A stretch of 64,000 nucleotides of DNA from positions 9,110,165 through 9,174,164 of the forward strand of contig OX457047.1 in the NCBI GenBank assembly GCA_949752735.1, written 5' to 3'. This document shows positions 9,351 to 19,626 of this stretch, piece after piece. This DNA comes from Lumbricus terrestris (Eukaryota > Annelida > Clitellata > Crassiclitellata > Lumbricidae). Numbering within the stretch: position 1 is the first letter of the stretch; each line of letters opens with the position of its first letter. Below the pieces are notes generated by a model that was not told the DNA's origin, made no database searches, and saw only the letters and a program-made list of their open reading frames with translations. Both the position numbers and the translations under genes were made by a program.

Positions 9351-12300
9351 ATCAGTGGTAGTAGTAGTAAAAGCAAATGCTTCAGTATGAGCCCAGGAAG
9401 CACACGTAGCTTGTAAGGATGCCTATTCCAGGCAACTGGTCCTACCGCGGATGGATGGCTATATACAAAATATGATTCCATTCAAATTTAAATTTACAAA
9501 ACTTTAATTTTTACAATTTATCTTACCAGAAACATGGATTTATTTTCTACATTATGCAAAAGCACATTCTGCATAAATTCTGTTCCTGCAACGCCAGCTA
9601 CTTAGACATAATAATTATACCGTCAAGTTGAATTGGTCGACAATTGCATTTTGACAGTACGAACTTTCCCGCACAATCCGCAAAGCATTTCATGTACGTA
9701 TAGTTTCCGTCCGGAAGACAATCACCATAGGGTGAAGGTAGCATGGACAGCTACAATAAACGATCAAACATCAACGCTTCAAAACATTCAGTGCCAGTAC
9801 ATTACTTGGCTGGTTTTAATCATACAAGCGTGCAAAATCCGTACATGCATGTGTGTCTTTGTGCATAATGTAGGCCTATGCAAAGTATGCATGTGTGTGT
9901 GTATACCGGGTGGACCAAAAAGTGCCTCTACGGTTTTTGCCAATATCTTGGTCATAAGTAAGAATTTTTAGATCAAATTTTACAGGCTTAAAGACAATTC
10001 GTATTTGCGTACAACAGTCAAATTTACTCAAACAATCGAAACAGAATAAAAGTTATTTACTTTCAGTGAGTCCACCCATTGTCTTTGACGATCCAACAAA
10101 CATAGCACAACAAAAAAGTAACAAGTTGTGACGGACCATCAAATTTACTTGATAACAATTATTTGAGATGTGATTTAATAAAATCGTTTTTGTTACATTT
10201 GTCGCGTTATGATTTTGGTGTTGTAAAAAAACAATGGGTGGATTCACTAAAGTAACATAACTTCTGTTCTGTTTGAAATTCTATGGTGAAATTTGGCTAT
10301 TGCACGTCAGTAAAATTTGACTTACAAATTTATACTTTTGGCCAAGAGACAAGCAAACACCATGCAATTTTTTGACACATCCTGTAGGTATTACTTGTAT
10401 GTATGTTTCACTTTGTATGTTGTAAGATTTCTCTGGCGATATCAGTGAATTCCTGTCAGACATCCTTGTATTTACACTCTGGAATCTTAAGTCTGAATAA
10501 GGCCTATTCTTGTTTGTTGTTCTGAGGTGGTGTTCAATATTGATGACATGTTATGGCAGTCCTCTAGCATTTACAACGCAGAGCCATACATCTGACATCT
10601 GACAACCAGTGTTTAATCTAGCCCCCCCTGTGGGTGGGAATTGAGGTTTCTGAGGGGGGGGAGAGACAATTGAGCTTCCGAAGGATGCTCGTGAGGCGCG
10701 TCGCGCCGAGACCTGGAGAGGGATGGTATGGGGAGGGGGATGCGCCTCCTCCCCATCAGAAACTTTTTGAATTTCCACATTGCAATGGCAGCATTTTAAG
10801 GTGTCATCTTAACAAAATAGCTGTACTTTTTCAGTGCCCCATCAGAAACTTTTGAATTCTCATCTTGCAATGGCAGCATTTTAAGGTGTCATCTTAACAA
10901 AATAGCTGTACTTTTTCAGTGCCCCATCAGAAACTTTTGAATTCTCACCTTGCAATGGCAGCATTTTAAGGTGACATCTTAACAAAATAGCTGTATTTTC
11001 AGTGCCCCATAAGAAATTTTTTGAATTTTCTCATTTCAATGGTAGCATTTTAAGGTGCCATCTTTTTAAAAAGCTTTACTTTTCAGTCCTTATGACAATG
11101 GCCTAAGACTTGGATAAATATAGGCCTACGCAATACTTAAAAATATATTTTTGTGGAAGTTTCCACACTGTAATGGTACCTTTCAAGATGCCATTTCATC
11201 AAAATAACTCCATTATTTCAATACTGATAAAAAGTATTTTAGGATTTCAATATATTTATATATATATATATATTATATAATTATAATTTCAATTAAAAAT
11301 ATCTGTATGTATCGAGTTCAGCTGATCAGTTCTGCTGTTGCTGAGTTATTTTCAGCACTATAATCAGCTTATCCCTGTTTCCCAACATGGTCCTGAATTG
11401 CTGACCAAGATACACTTTCCGAAATCATATGGTACACAAATCAACCAAGAACTAATAAACTACAGGTACCAAAATCGAGAAGCCACATGTAGTAATGAAG
11501 TCGTTTTACTAGGTGTTCAAATAATAGGACCCAAACATTTTGCAATTTGACAATTTAAAATTCGAAGGATGGCACTGGAGAGAAGTCATTCAGTTGTACA
11601 AAAATAGTATTTGTACAAATATTAACAGTGAATTATACTCATTTTATCAGGATTGTGACATAAATTATAATAGTAAATAATAATTACTATAACCATTTAA
11701 TAGTAAATAATGTTACGGTATATTATTACAACAGTTAATGTAATACGATGATGTAAACAGCAACTAAAAACTATTATCATTTTAGAAAATTTCTGGAGGG
11801 GATGTCATCTCTGTTTTTAGTTAGGAAAAATAGTGTTTATGCAAATATACACAGTGTGTTATACTCATTGCAACGTGATAGTATCATATATTATAGTATA
11901 GTCAATATTATCATTATAGTCATATAATAGTAAATAATATCACGGTATTTTATAACACTTCATGTAAACAATGATGAAAAACAGTAACTAAAAACCAATA
12001 TCATTCTGTCAAATTTTTCTGGGGGGTAAATGTCAATCCTGGGGGGAACTTATCCTCACAGAGACGTCTAGATTGCCTGACAACGAGTTCCTGCTTTTGT
12101 CAATAACTCATAGTTGTTTCGGCCATCTAGTAAATAATAAGTTTATTAAAGTCAATGTGTGGCTAAGGTTAGCTGATCTTGGCTTTGTTGGTTGGTCTGG
12201 TCTGAAAAGTCAAGTCTCGTTTGAAAGAAGACCGGCTACTGGTTGCTTCATGTTGATGCAAAGTAATCAACAAGTCTTCGTGGAAGACCTGTGTATATGC

Positions 12301-15300
12301 CTGAGGTCGATGAGTTTATCTGTTTAACCTTCGTGATGCCGGTGCCGAAGACGAACTTTTGCACTTCGCATTGAAAGTCGCGACTAGATCTTTCTCTTCA
12401 TGAAACACAGAGCATGCCAAGTCTGTGTGTCTTGAGATTTAAGGTGAACATGTAAAATATGTACTTATGTAATGTTCGAGAATAGAGATCATGCACCACA
12501 GACAAAAAAGATTATTTTTCGTATTACAACGCATTTAGCACACTGATAGTAGACCTGTTCAGTGTTTAATCTAGTCACTCTTCTCTGGGGTGGGGCAATT
12601 CGCTTCTGGGGGAGAAAATCGCTCGTGAGTCGCGTAGCGCTGAGAAGGAGAGGAGGAGGGATATGGTGAGGGGATGAATCTCCACATTACAATGCGGACG
12701 TTTCATCCCCGGACGATTCATCTCCGGATGATTTCATCCCCGGACGATTCATCCAGTGGACGTTTCATCCCAGGACGTTTAATCCAGTAGACGGTCCATC
12801 CAGTAGCGGCGCTAAGGGGGGCTAGGGGGTTAAGCCCTCCTCTAAAAAGGCCATCCTTTTTTCCCATGTAAAAATAAACTTTTTGGGCGATTAACCCCCT
12901 TTAGCCCCCAAAAATAACCGTAAAGGTACGCACGAGGTTTGGCAGACAGCTTTGCCGGTCATGGAAAAGAACCATTTTCCAAGATTTCGACCAAATGACC
13001 TTGGGCAAGTCCTTCACTCACAATTGCTCAGCGCTTCGGCGTGAAACTCCGATGCAGTGTCCGCTTTGCATTCGGGAGCGCCTCTGAGTAGCGAGAGAGC
13101 TTGAAGGGTGCTATAACAAGTGCACATACAAACAAACAAAATTATGTAAAGAGCAACTAAAAAATTATCATCGTTTCGTCATTTTTCTCGATGGGATGTC
13201 ATCTCTGTTATTTTAGTTGGACAAGCTAAGTATTTGTACAAATATATACATTAAGTTATGCTTACTGAAATATGATAGTATTGTATGTTACAATAGTAAA
13301 TAATAGCTTTATAATCATATAATAGTAACTAATATCACGGTACATTATAGCACTTCACGTAAAACAATGATGTAAATAGCATTTTAAAACCATTAACATT
13401 TTGTCAAATTTTTCTGGTGTGGGAATGTCATTCCCGGGATAACTTACCCCTCCAGAGATGTCTAGATTAAACACTGGATATTATGCCTATTACTACAAAT
13501 TATGATAGGCCTACCATTATAACGAGTTTATGACGCTCAAACTTACGTTTCTGAGTGTAAATGCAACGGATGTTGTAATTCCAGTTCCGACTCTGAATCC
13601 AATTTCCTGCTCATACGGCTGGTCTTGTGGATCATGCAAAACGACCTAAGGAAGCCCAGCATGAACAGGAAAACTGTTATTATAACATGTCTCAGAATCT
13701 CTCCAGCTAATTGTTATTGCAATTCAAAATTCATATAACACGGCTTCAGATGACACAAATCAACTGCGCACAGGAATCCAAAACCCAATAATAATTTAGA
13801 TGGCTTTCAGAACAAAGTCATCAAATAAACTCAGCTAATGGGTCTAACTGAAATTGAAACTTGAAAATTCATTTGGCGCGAATTCAAATTAAACTAATTG
13901 ATTGCCAAATGAACGTTGATCTTCAGAAAAAGTTAGTCGCTGAATTATTAGCCTAGTGAACAGTTACTGTGGATAATTTGTGTCGAAGAGGTTTATTGAC
14001 AAAACTGCAGATTTCAACAACATGTATAATTGATGCCTACGGATACAGAATAAGGTTTTACGCAATGCTATATAATACAAAATTAAAGCAATAATCGAAG
14101 GATGTAGCCAACAGAAATTATGCGAAGATTTGATTCACATAGTAGGCCTAGGCTCACCCTGAATCCAACAGCTGGAGACGTGGTAACGTAACAATCAGAC
14201 TGGTTAACCCACAGCACAAGACGAAGTCCATAGTTGGCTCCAGGAAGAGTCGTCACGTAATTCGTCGTAACTTAAATTTCACAAAAAGAATTATTAAATT
14301 TTTGAATAACTAACAAACTGACATTTTTTATCACTTTAAGGAGCATTTTTCATCGTTTAATAAAAACTCTTTATATAACAGACATTAACTTGTAGAACCT
14401 TCCAAACCTAATGCCTAAATGAAACCCATTTGCACAGCAGCCTGAACGCATATTATCATAATATCATAGATGATAATTTGTACAGCACAGCTTCAAGGAT
14501 ATATTACTCACTAATAAACCAATGGCTAATGGAAAGATACATACCTGGATTGAATGACATGCAATATCCCATATCTGTTACTATCTCCGTTAAAGCATTA
14601 CTTGAATTGCAGGGCAGGTTCGCGAACGAACACTGAAATGCAAGATATTATTATTCAAAATAAGTTATAATCTATATCTATAAGAAAGGAAGTGCGTATA
14701 TTTGGCCCCGATGCACGCTCACAGTTTTGCAGCTACTGACCTGAAACATTGCATTTAGATAAACGTTCACCAAAACCACCCAAGTACGCTAGGGGAGGAA
14801 GAGTTGGGTGGGGAAGGGGTGTGGGGCCGTGGGGAGAAAATTTTTCCGAAAACTCAAATTTCACGGGTGGCGTACCGGTGGAGGTCGGAGTGTGGTGAGG
14901 TGTAGTGGGGATGGGTCGGTGTGGTGGGGTCGTGGCCGGGAGCGGGTCGAATCCTAAATTTCCCGGGCAACGCCGGGTACCCGAGCTAGTGGTTCTATAT
15001 AGGACAAAATGGTAGCGGACAAAATGGTACGGACAAAACGGTATGGATAAATTGAAGCTGGATGAGGGTATTTTATTGCTGAAATAGAGGGTGCATGACT
15101 TTTTGTGGATGAAACACAGCTCTAGTGAAGAAAAAAAATGAGAAAAGGAATCCGGATTGGCGAAAAAAATGCTTGAGAAATGGAAGCTGGATTGATGTCT
15201 TTCATTCATGTGTTTCATGATGTATACAGCTTCAATTTCCGCCATAAAATTCCTTGATCCAACCTCCATTTGTAATGCATCTTTCATTATTCCAGCTTCT

Positions 15301-18300
15301 ATTTCAGCTATGAAATTACCCTGATACAGCTTGTATATCTAAAGCGTTATTTTCATCAATCCAGCTTCCATTTCATATATAAAAATATCCACGCAGAGCC
15401 TTCATCCAGCTTCCATTTCACATGCGTCTTTTCATTAATCCAGCTTCTATTTCATATATAAAAATTCACTAATCCATGCAGCTTTCATTTCATCCATACC
15501 ATTTTGTCCGTACCATTTTGCCCGCTACCATTTTGTCGGTCACCGTTATAATATAGGCCTATCAATAATATCTGCTTACAAAGACTCCAGCTACGATTTT
15601 ATTGGCAACAGACTGGCTCTGGTAGGGCCTATATTGATTGTCCAGTTTCCGAAGCCTCACAGTCAAGAGGTGCACAGAAAAATTCATTCATGCATTCATT
15701 CATTATTAGAATTCATATAGCGCCCCTTCAAGAAACTACTCAGAAGCGCTCCAAGCCCAGCCACGGCGAAAGAAAAAAGATTTTAGGAATTTAAGAAATA
15801 AAGATTGACTGGTCAGGTGGAGGAGATGAAGGTTAAGATTGACGGCCCCACAACCGAGAAGGCTCGGCGCTGTCTTGCAGTTGCAGCTAGGCGAGCCCGT
15901 GAAACAAGCAGTTGTCCCTTCGCAGCAGAGCCAAGGGCCCGACGCGCTTCAACGTCAGAGAATGGGCGACAGATAACACGCAGGTAAGATGGAGCAAGGA
16001 TTCAGCGTGAAACCAGAGCAGCAATTCGATATTCGATATAATAAGTCTGCTTTTTAAGGTATGATCAAAATCGAAAGACATGAGTCTGGACACCGGAGCA
16101 ACAATCTCCCAAAGTAGCCTACGAGACATTCTCGAGCAGAAGGTTACAAGGACATTCCAGTCATTTCCTTTTACTTGCAAGCTGATAAAATGACGCAAAC
16201 AACTTGTCCAACACAGTGGAATTCTATGCCACTGCATCAGAGGTGGCGGCGGCGTTCCTCGAAGTAATCTGGTGGAGTCATCTCTCACAATCGACTACTT
16301 TAAACAGCTCCTTATGCGATATCAAACACAACGATGGTTTTTGAACACAGTGTATTGGAACGTCGCAGATCACTCATCGACTCCCAACGGATTCACCAGC
16401 AACGACTGACTTCCAGCGAACTGCCCTGCAACGACGACTCACGAACTCCCAAAACTGCAAAGACTGACTCTTGACTACTCGACTCGGCAATGACTCCTCG
16501 CTCTTGTCATAGGCGGATACTTGGTCCGAACTTTGGGGGGGGGGACGGACGAGCGGCCGAAAAACGATCGCCGAGGCGCGAAACGCCGAGCAAGAAAAGG
16601 GGTTTGTGACACCTTCCTAAATGTCGATGGTTTTTATTTTTATGCTGCAATTATGGCATTTTAGGCTGTCATTTAAACAAAATTGCTCATGCTTCAGTGC
16701 TAATGGTCCTGGTATAGGACTTCAAAAGTGCCCTCCCGATTGTTGACATTATTTGAACTTCCACGATGCAATGGTAGCATTTTTGGCTGTCATTTTAACA
16801 AAATTGCTCATTATTTCAGTGCTAATAGTCCTGGTATAGGACTTCAAAAGTGCCCTCTCGATTGTTGAAATTATTTGAATTTCCACGATGCAATGGTAGC
16901 ATTTTTGGCTGTCATTTTAACAAAATTGCTCATTATTTCATTGCTAATAGTCCTGGTATAGGACTTCAAAAGTGCCCTCCCGATTGTTGAAATTATTTGA
17001 ATTTCCACGATGCAATGGTAGCATTTTTGGCTGTCATTTTAACAAAATTGCTCAATATTTCAGTGCTAATAGTCCTGGTATAGGACTTCAAAAGTGCCCT
17101 CCCGATTGTTGAAATTATTTGAATTTCCACGATGCAATGGTAGCATTTTTGGCTGTCATTTTAACAAAATTGCTCATTATTTCAGTGTTAATAGTCCTGG
17201 TTTCGGACATCAAAAGTGCCCTACCCATTATCCAGGCAAACCAAGATAGGCACAAAGCGTGCCACAAAGTGGCTACAGTAACAGTAACTGGCAAACCGAG
17301 AGAAGCACAAAGAACGCCACCACGCAGGATAGAGAGACTGCAGGCAAGACGAGAGAGGCACAAAGGATGCCGCCGCGTTGGGGGGAGGAATTGGCACACA
17401 GAAAACGCTGCTACAGGGGCTGAGGCGAACCACAATTTCGCCACTGTATGAGTGTGAACTAATGCACATCATGCAACAACATGGTACAAGCTTAATGTTG
17501 CTATCTAAAGTAATGTGATGCAATGCAATTCCTCGTTATGCGACTGAAGCCAATGTGATAACTGATAACTGATCTTACCTCGATCACAGAGTCCAGCGCA
17601 CGGTTCGCTACATATTGGAAAAATGTGTCCCAGTCGTAAGACAGCTGTTTCAAGTTTTGCACATCGTAATTACCGAATTCAACATCCCAGAAAGGCGGAA
17701 AAACTGAAGCATATTGTTGTGTGGCGGGACCTAAAAAGTTTAGAATAACTTTATGTCATTTCGGCGACAGAACGAAGAAAATCACGAACCTACATTCGGG
17801 TAGTCCTCTAGAATAATTTTTTTAAATTTCGCTGATGGCACCCTCTCATTTTGTTACCTTGCTTTAGTGATGATTAAGTGCAAAATTTCATTCCGGTTGA
17901 GAGATATTTAGTGGTTGCTGTACCATCAGGAAAGACTCTTTCCGAAATAGAATAGCAAAAGATTGGAAGCCTTCGAGATGTGAATATGGAGAAGGATGGA
18001 AAAGGTGAGCTGGACGGAGCGAGTGACGAATGAAGAGGTGCAGCTGCAAAGAGTATAGCAAAAAAAAGATCACTGATGACAACTTGAAAAGAAAGGCAAA
18101 ATAACTGGATTGGACACATGTTAAGAGGAGACTCACTTGAGAGAAATCATGGAGGGGAGATTGGAGTGGAAAGAAAGAAAGAAAGAAAGAAAGAGAGGAA
18201 GACCGAAACAGATGATGATGGGATGGATGATGACTGACGGATAGGCCTACAAGGCACTGAAGAGAAAAGCACAGCGAAGAGAAGAATGGCGTCATTGGAA

Positions 18301-18993
18301 GTTCAAACTTGCCGAGAGAAGAGAACCTAAGGAAGAATATGATGAAGCTGTTGTTGGCATTGCTTTAATTAAAATCGACTTTCTAATTGGACAGAAAATA
18401 AGAAAATGATAATTACCGAAAGACATGAGAGCCTTCCTGCTTACAATAAACTCCGGGCAAATGGTCACCGTAGGAAAGCGCAGAGATCGGTTGTAAGTCA
18501 CTCGATAGTCAACGATGGTTGGGTACGCCAGATAATACGATATGCGATCATAGATTTGGAAAACCATGAACCCTGTTCCAAAGAGGAGAAGCATTGTCCA
18601 TATGACCTTACGGATAATGGAACCAATTCTATGCGATGATGGCTTGACTAAGTAAGACAAGCCCACAATGGAGACTTCATCTGCAAATATTTCCACCCTA
18701 CGTCTCAAGGCCATTCTGAGGATCCTGAAGAAACTCACTCTTTCGTTATTATCAGTAATGGTTATATTCGTTGCCTCTTTTATCTCTTCCAATGCGTCAA
18801 GATCTTCTACAACTGGATCTGTCCAGAATCCATCAGTTGCTGAATTGCTTTCGCAAATTCCCGTACTCGGTCTTGAGTTGATATGACTTGTCCCAGCCAT
18901 TGGCTCATCTTGAATTTGTTCATCATCTACGTCGATCTGAGTTGACCATATTTCACCTTCCTGCATGTATTCGGGTGTGAATGGATGACTCAT
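7643..18993 (-). CDS. DEG/ENaC (ASIC/ENaC-type) sodium channel subunit, 7 exons
   Basis: Spliced exons 18993-18417, 17730-17579, 14632-14545, 14270-14158, 13645-13547, 9750-9621 and 8097-7643 total 1614 bases, with all phases matching, for 537 residues. The order is a cytoplasmic N terminus (1-125), TM1 (about 130-148) and the post-TM1 motif FPTVTIC (173-179). A cysteine-rich extracellular domain follows, including GYCMSFNP, GLRLVLWV, GFRVGTG, LPSPYGDC, CNCRP and CGCPLPC. TM2 (about 497-520) has DVGGALGLILGGT, and the cytoplasmic tail is short. Family knowledge: trimeric, amiloride-sensitive, Na+-selective plasma-membrane channels gated by protons, peptides or force. The ligand cannot be told from sequence. 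Two signature residues deviate (H-R instead of H-G, GGT instead of GxS). The start is the first methionine of the frame. No 5' UTR intron is visible. Confidence 0.9.
8399..8830. mobile_element. hAT-like MITE, CATAGATGTAAAAAACG termini, copy 1
   Basis: The element is 432 bp. It starts CATAGATGTAAAAAACG and ends CGTTTTTTACAACTATG (17-bp TIR, one mismatch), with the perfect 8-bp duplication ATATCAAG on both sides (8391-8398, 8831-8838). Both ends carry subterminal arrays of TAAAAAACG. A second copy with the same orientation and a different octamer lies at 52140-52576. It sits in intron 6 of the channel gene. Confidence 0.92.
8905..9070 (-). mobile_element. LINE endonuclease-domain fragment
   Basis: The minus strand reads LSLAETWLTETQFDP, then ITIPGYPFI and SGDEKGYAF. 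This matches the ETWL segment and following strand of the APE-type endonuclease of CR1/L2-like LINEs. It stops abruptly and no polymerase follows. It lies within intron 6 of the channel gene. Confidence 0.7.
9180..9350. repeat. CCCGAGGTAT motif plus (ATT)n microsatellite
   Basis: GCCCGAGGTATAAATGATCC and CCTCAGGCTTTAAAAACAAT lie directly next to a 65-bp (ATT)n run. The same unit adjoins AAT/ATT runs at 37728-37830 and 39105-39200 and, without the run, at about 41085. It looks like the tail of one dispersed element. The poly-isoleucine ORFs here are artefacts. Confidence 0.75.
9621..9750 (-). CDS. DEG/ENaC channel, exon 6
   Basis: This 130-bp exon follows the minus-strand acceptor TTTATTGTAG and ends at GACG|GTATAA, phase 1. 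It reads LSMLPSPYGDCLPDG, NYTYMKCFADCAGKF and VLSKCNCRPIQLD. The LPxPYGxC opening and the CxxxCxxxxxxxxCxC spacing identify the central cysteine-rich segment of the DEG/ENaC ectodomain. It joins in frame to exon 5 (LRN) and exon 7 (V-PGSKVC). Confidence 0.9.
9906..10384. mobile_element. TA-flanked foldback MITE (mariner-like ends)
   Basis: TA precedes CCGGGTGGACCAAAAAG, and TA follows a terminus whose reverse complement begins CAGGATGTGTCAAAAAA. Both arms contain the GCCAATATCTTGGTC / GGCCAAGAG and AGTCCACCCATTG / CAATGGGTGGATTC blocks in inverted order. It is a diverged relative of the larger element at 50858-51630. Confidence 0.75.
10607..12076. mobile_element. Putative hAT-like element, CAGTGTTTAATCTAG left end
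   Basis: The left end CAGTGTTTAATCTAGCC and the right end GTCTAGATTGC are a partial inverted match. The octamer CTGACAAC occurs exactly outside each end (10599-10606 and 12077-12084). Inside are GAGGCGCGTCGCGCC and a short minisatellite. The right terminus lacks the expected AAACACTG, so the boundary is tentative. It lies in intron 5 of the channel gene. Confidence 0.55.
10751..11090. repeat. Minisatellite, about 85-bp unit, 3.5 copies
   Basis: The unit opens CCCCATCAGAAACT, continues TTGCAATGGCAGCATTTTAA, and repeats at 10751, 10837, 10922 and 11005 (spacings 86, 85, 83). The core GCAATGG-AGCATTTT and TTAACAAAAT is also the core of the 122-bp array at 16625-17230. The two arrays therefore belong to one element family. 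Confidence 0.85.
11100..12540. other. AT-rich intron 5 sequence of the channel gene
   Basis: Contains short ATAGTAAATAAT-type near-repeats (11640-11960) that recur at 13250-13340, part of the CAGTGTTTAATCTAG element family. The open frame at 12073-12327 has no recognisable similarity. I found no further channel exon in it. Confidence 0.5.
12560..13476. mobile_element. CAGTGTTTAATCTAG-family element with inserted debris
   Basis: Left end CAGTGTTTAATCTAG and right end CTAGATTAAACACTG are perfect 15-bp inverted repeats. No target duplication is seen (GACCTGTT versus GATATTAT). Inside are GGACGATTCATC/GGACGTTTCATCC repeats, a 5' piece of the CAGTAGCGGCGC hAT-like family (12803-12990) and a SINE body (13012-13140). 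It lies in intron 5 of the channel gene, just before exon 5. Confidence 0.7.
13012..13140 (+). mobile_element. tRNA-SINE body, headless copy
   Basis: Contains CAATTGCTCAGCGCTTCGGC, GTGTCCGC and GGGAGCGCCTCTGAGTAG. These match the body of the tRNA-derived SINE at 49313-49530, but the tRNA-like head with A and B boxes is missing. Confidence 0.65.
13547..13645 (-). CDS. DEG/ENaC channel, exon 5
   Basis: A phase-0 exon of 33 codons from TTCCTTAG| to AAC|GTAAGT on the minus strand. It reads VVLHDPQDQPYEQEIGFRVG and TGITTSVAFTLRN. It continues the F-R-VVLH strand begun at the end of exon 4 and matches the palm/beta-ball region of ASIC-like ectodomains, where G(F/V)xVxxGxxTxxAF is conserved. Confidence 0.9.
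14158..14270 (-). CDS. DEG/ENaC channel, exon 4
   Basis: The acceptor on the minus strand is GAAATTTAAG. Two bases complete a valine codon with exon 3, then 37 codons run to TTCAGG|GTGAGC. It contains PGANYGLRLVLWVNQ, the GLRLxL motif that follows the FNP turn in most DEG/ENaC proteins, and ends SPAVGFR. Confidence 0.9.
14545..14632 (-). CDS. DEG/ENaC channel, exon 3
   Basis: 29 codons plus one base between TGCATTTCAG| and CCAG|GTATGT. It reads CSFANLPCNSSNALTEIVTD followed by MGYCMSFNP. The C-x-F-x-x-x-x-C and G-x-C-x-x-F-N patterns are the first conserved cysteine set of the channel ectodomain. Confidence 0.92.
14740..14992 (-). repeat. Unclassified repeat with CCCGGCGTTGCCCGGGAAA motif
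   Basis: On the minus strand TACCCGGCGTTGCCCGGGAA heads a C-rich tract (CCACCACACCG, CCCCACAC). It is related to copies at 5444 and 33741. The proline-rich frame it produces is not a protein gene. Confidence 0.55.
15001..15545. mobile_element. TIR element with GGACAAAATGGTA repeats
   Basis: The left arm GGACAAAATGGTAGCGGACA is mirrored on the right by TGCCCGCTACCATTTTGTC, giving about 50-bp imperfect inverted repeats. Each arm is itself built of three GACAAAATGGTA units. The interior carries many GAAGCTGGAT / ATCCAGCTTC units, also found at 28441-29060. It lies in intron 2 of the channel gene. Confidence 0.7.
15719..16620. other. Intron 2 stretch with SINE tail and unassigned GC-richer DNA
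   Basis: AGCGCCCCTTCAAGAAACT followed by ACTCAGAAGCGCTCC (15719-15755) is the reversed tail of the SINE. The following 500 bases are GC-richer, with broken frames on both strands and no family recognised. At 16511 a TAGGCGGATACTTGG fragment starts the element that carries the next minisatellite. Confidence 0.45.
16625..17230. repeat. Minisatellite, exact 122-bp period, five copies
   Basis: The marker GTCCTGG plus TATAGGACTTCAAAAGTG recurs at 16711, 16833, 16955, 17077 and 17199, spaced exactly 122 bp. The unit contains GCAATGGTAGCATTTTTGG and TTAACAAAATTGCTC. The copies differ by few substitutions, pointing to recent tandem amplification. It lies in intron 2 of the channel gene. Confidence 0.93.
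17579..17730 (-). CDS. DEG/ENaC channel, exon 2
   Basis: Two bases (GT) then 50 codons, from AAACTTTTTAG| to ATCGAG|GTAAGA. It reads PATQQYASVFPPFWDVEFGN, then YDVQNLKQLSYDWDTFFQYV and ANRALDSVIE. This is the variable finger/thumb-proximal part of the ectodomain. Its phase (needs one base from exon 1) decides which donor exon 1 uses. Confidence 0.85.
17880..18300 (+). mobile_element. LINE polymerase C-terminal fragment
   Basis: The + strand reads NNWIGHMLRGDSLERN, followed by a REIMEGR-like stretch rewritten by a GAAA microsatellite (18171-18195) and RGRPKQMMMGWMM in another frame. This is the common GHxLRG...GRRRxGRPRxxxxD tail of LINE polymerases. It is degenerate. It sits in intron 1 of the channel gene, close to exon 1. 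Confidence 0.65.
18417..18993 (-). CDS. DEG/ENaC channel, exon 1 (start)
   Basis: 192 codons plus one base. The acidic N-terminal 85 residues precede an R-rich stretch (RMALRRRVEIFADE) and SYLVKPSSHRIGSI. TM1 (VIWTMLLLFGTGFMVFQIYD) and RFPTVTICPEF follow. The donor TTTCG|GTAATT is chosen because it leaves the one base that exon 2 needs. The stronger-looking TTTATT|GTAAGC 28 bases upstream would leave phase 0 and shift exon 2 out of frame. The family's His-Gly motif before TM1 reads His121-Arg122. Confidence 0.88.
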
Positions 18994-19415
18994 CTTCTAC
19001 TTTGTCTACAGATTCAACTAGAGTAAGGTTGCTTCAACAAAGTTTAACTAATATGTTTGACTTGACTGACTTATGGCTTTGGCGATGATCTCGCACGCGA
19101 CAGTCGCTCATTTATGGATACGCTGCACTTCTCTCAGTCATGTGCTGGTTTATTTGTCTTAAACATGCTCACGCACGTTGTATTCCGGACATGTAAGTGG
19201 TTACTATAATTGTTGTCGATGCCAGTCTTGGTGTCTACTGCAGTGAGAGAAGAGCGCCTTTGATCCCGTAATTCAACGTAAGGGAGAGCGGGGCATAACG
19301 GGATACTTAAGGCATTTTGAAGTTTGCATCATATAATTAATAAGAAATCAGTGTTTTTTTGTACTCACATTATGGTGTGGTGTGGTGGGGTTGTGGCCGG
19401 AGCGGGTCGAATCCT

Positions 19416-19482
19416 AAACTTTTCTAGTCGATGTCGTACGGTATAATATTATTATACCGTACGACATCGACTAGAAAAGTTT
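19416..19482. repeat. 67-bp perfect palindrome
   Basis: 33-base arms (AAACTTTTCTAGTCGATGTC... and its exact complement) are separated by a single T at 19449. The left flank GGAGCGGGTCGAATCCTAAA matches the repeat at 14930-14960, where the sequence instead continues into AATTTCCCGGGCAACG. Confidence 0.97.
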
Positions 19483-19626
19483 ACGTAAGCATCAACCACA
19501 CAGGAGATACAAATTTTTTACCAACAGGTCCCAAAATCCCGTTATGCCCCATAACATGCAAAAGTCTATGCTTTCAAAAAAGTGCCACATTTTTAAAAAT
19601 TATTGCTCGTTTTGTAATGTAAGTAC

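Noticed and set aside
12073..12327. 84-codon ORF in channel intron 5
   Set aside because: It was checked on both strands as a possible missing channel exon. The minus strand has stops and no cysteine motif, and the missing segment was instead found at 9621-9750.
14733..15287. 184-codon minus-strand ORF rich in Pro/Thr/Ser
   Set aside because: It reads through the CCCGGCGTTGCC repeat and half of a TIR element. It lies in an intron of the channel gene on the same strand, with no splice logic.
17874..18295. Ser/Phe-rich minus-strand ORFs near channel exon 1
   Set aside because: They are the antisense of a + strand LINE tail and a GAAA microsatellite. Exon 1 of the channel is the only real coding sequence here.
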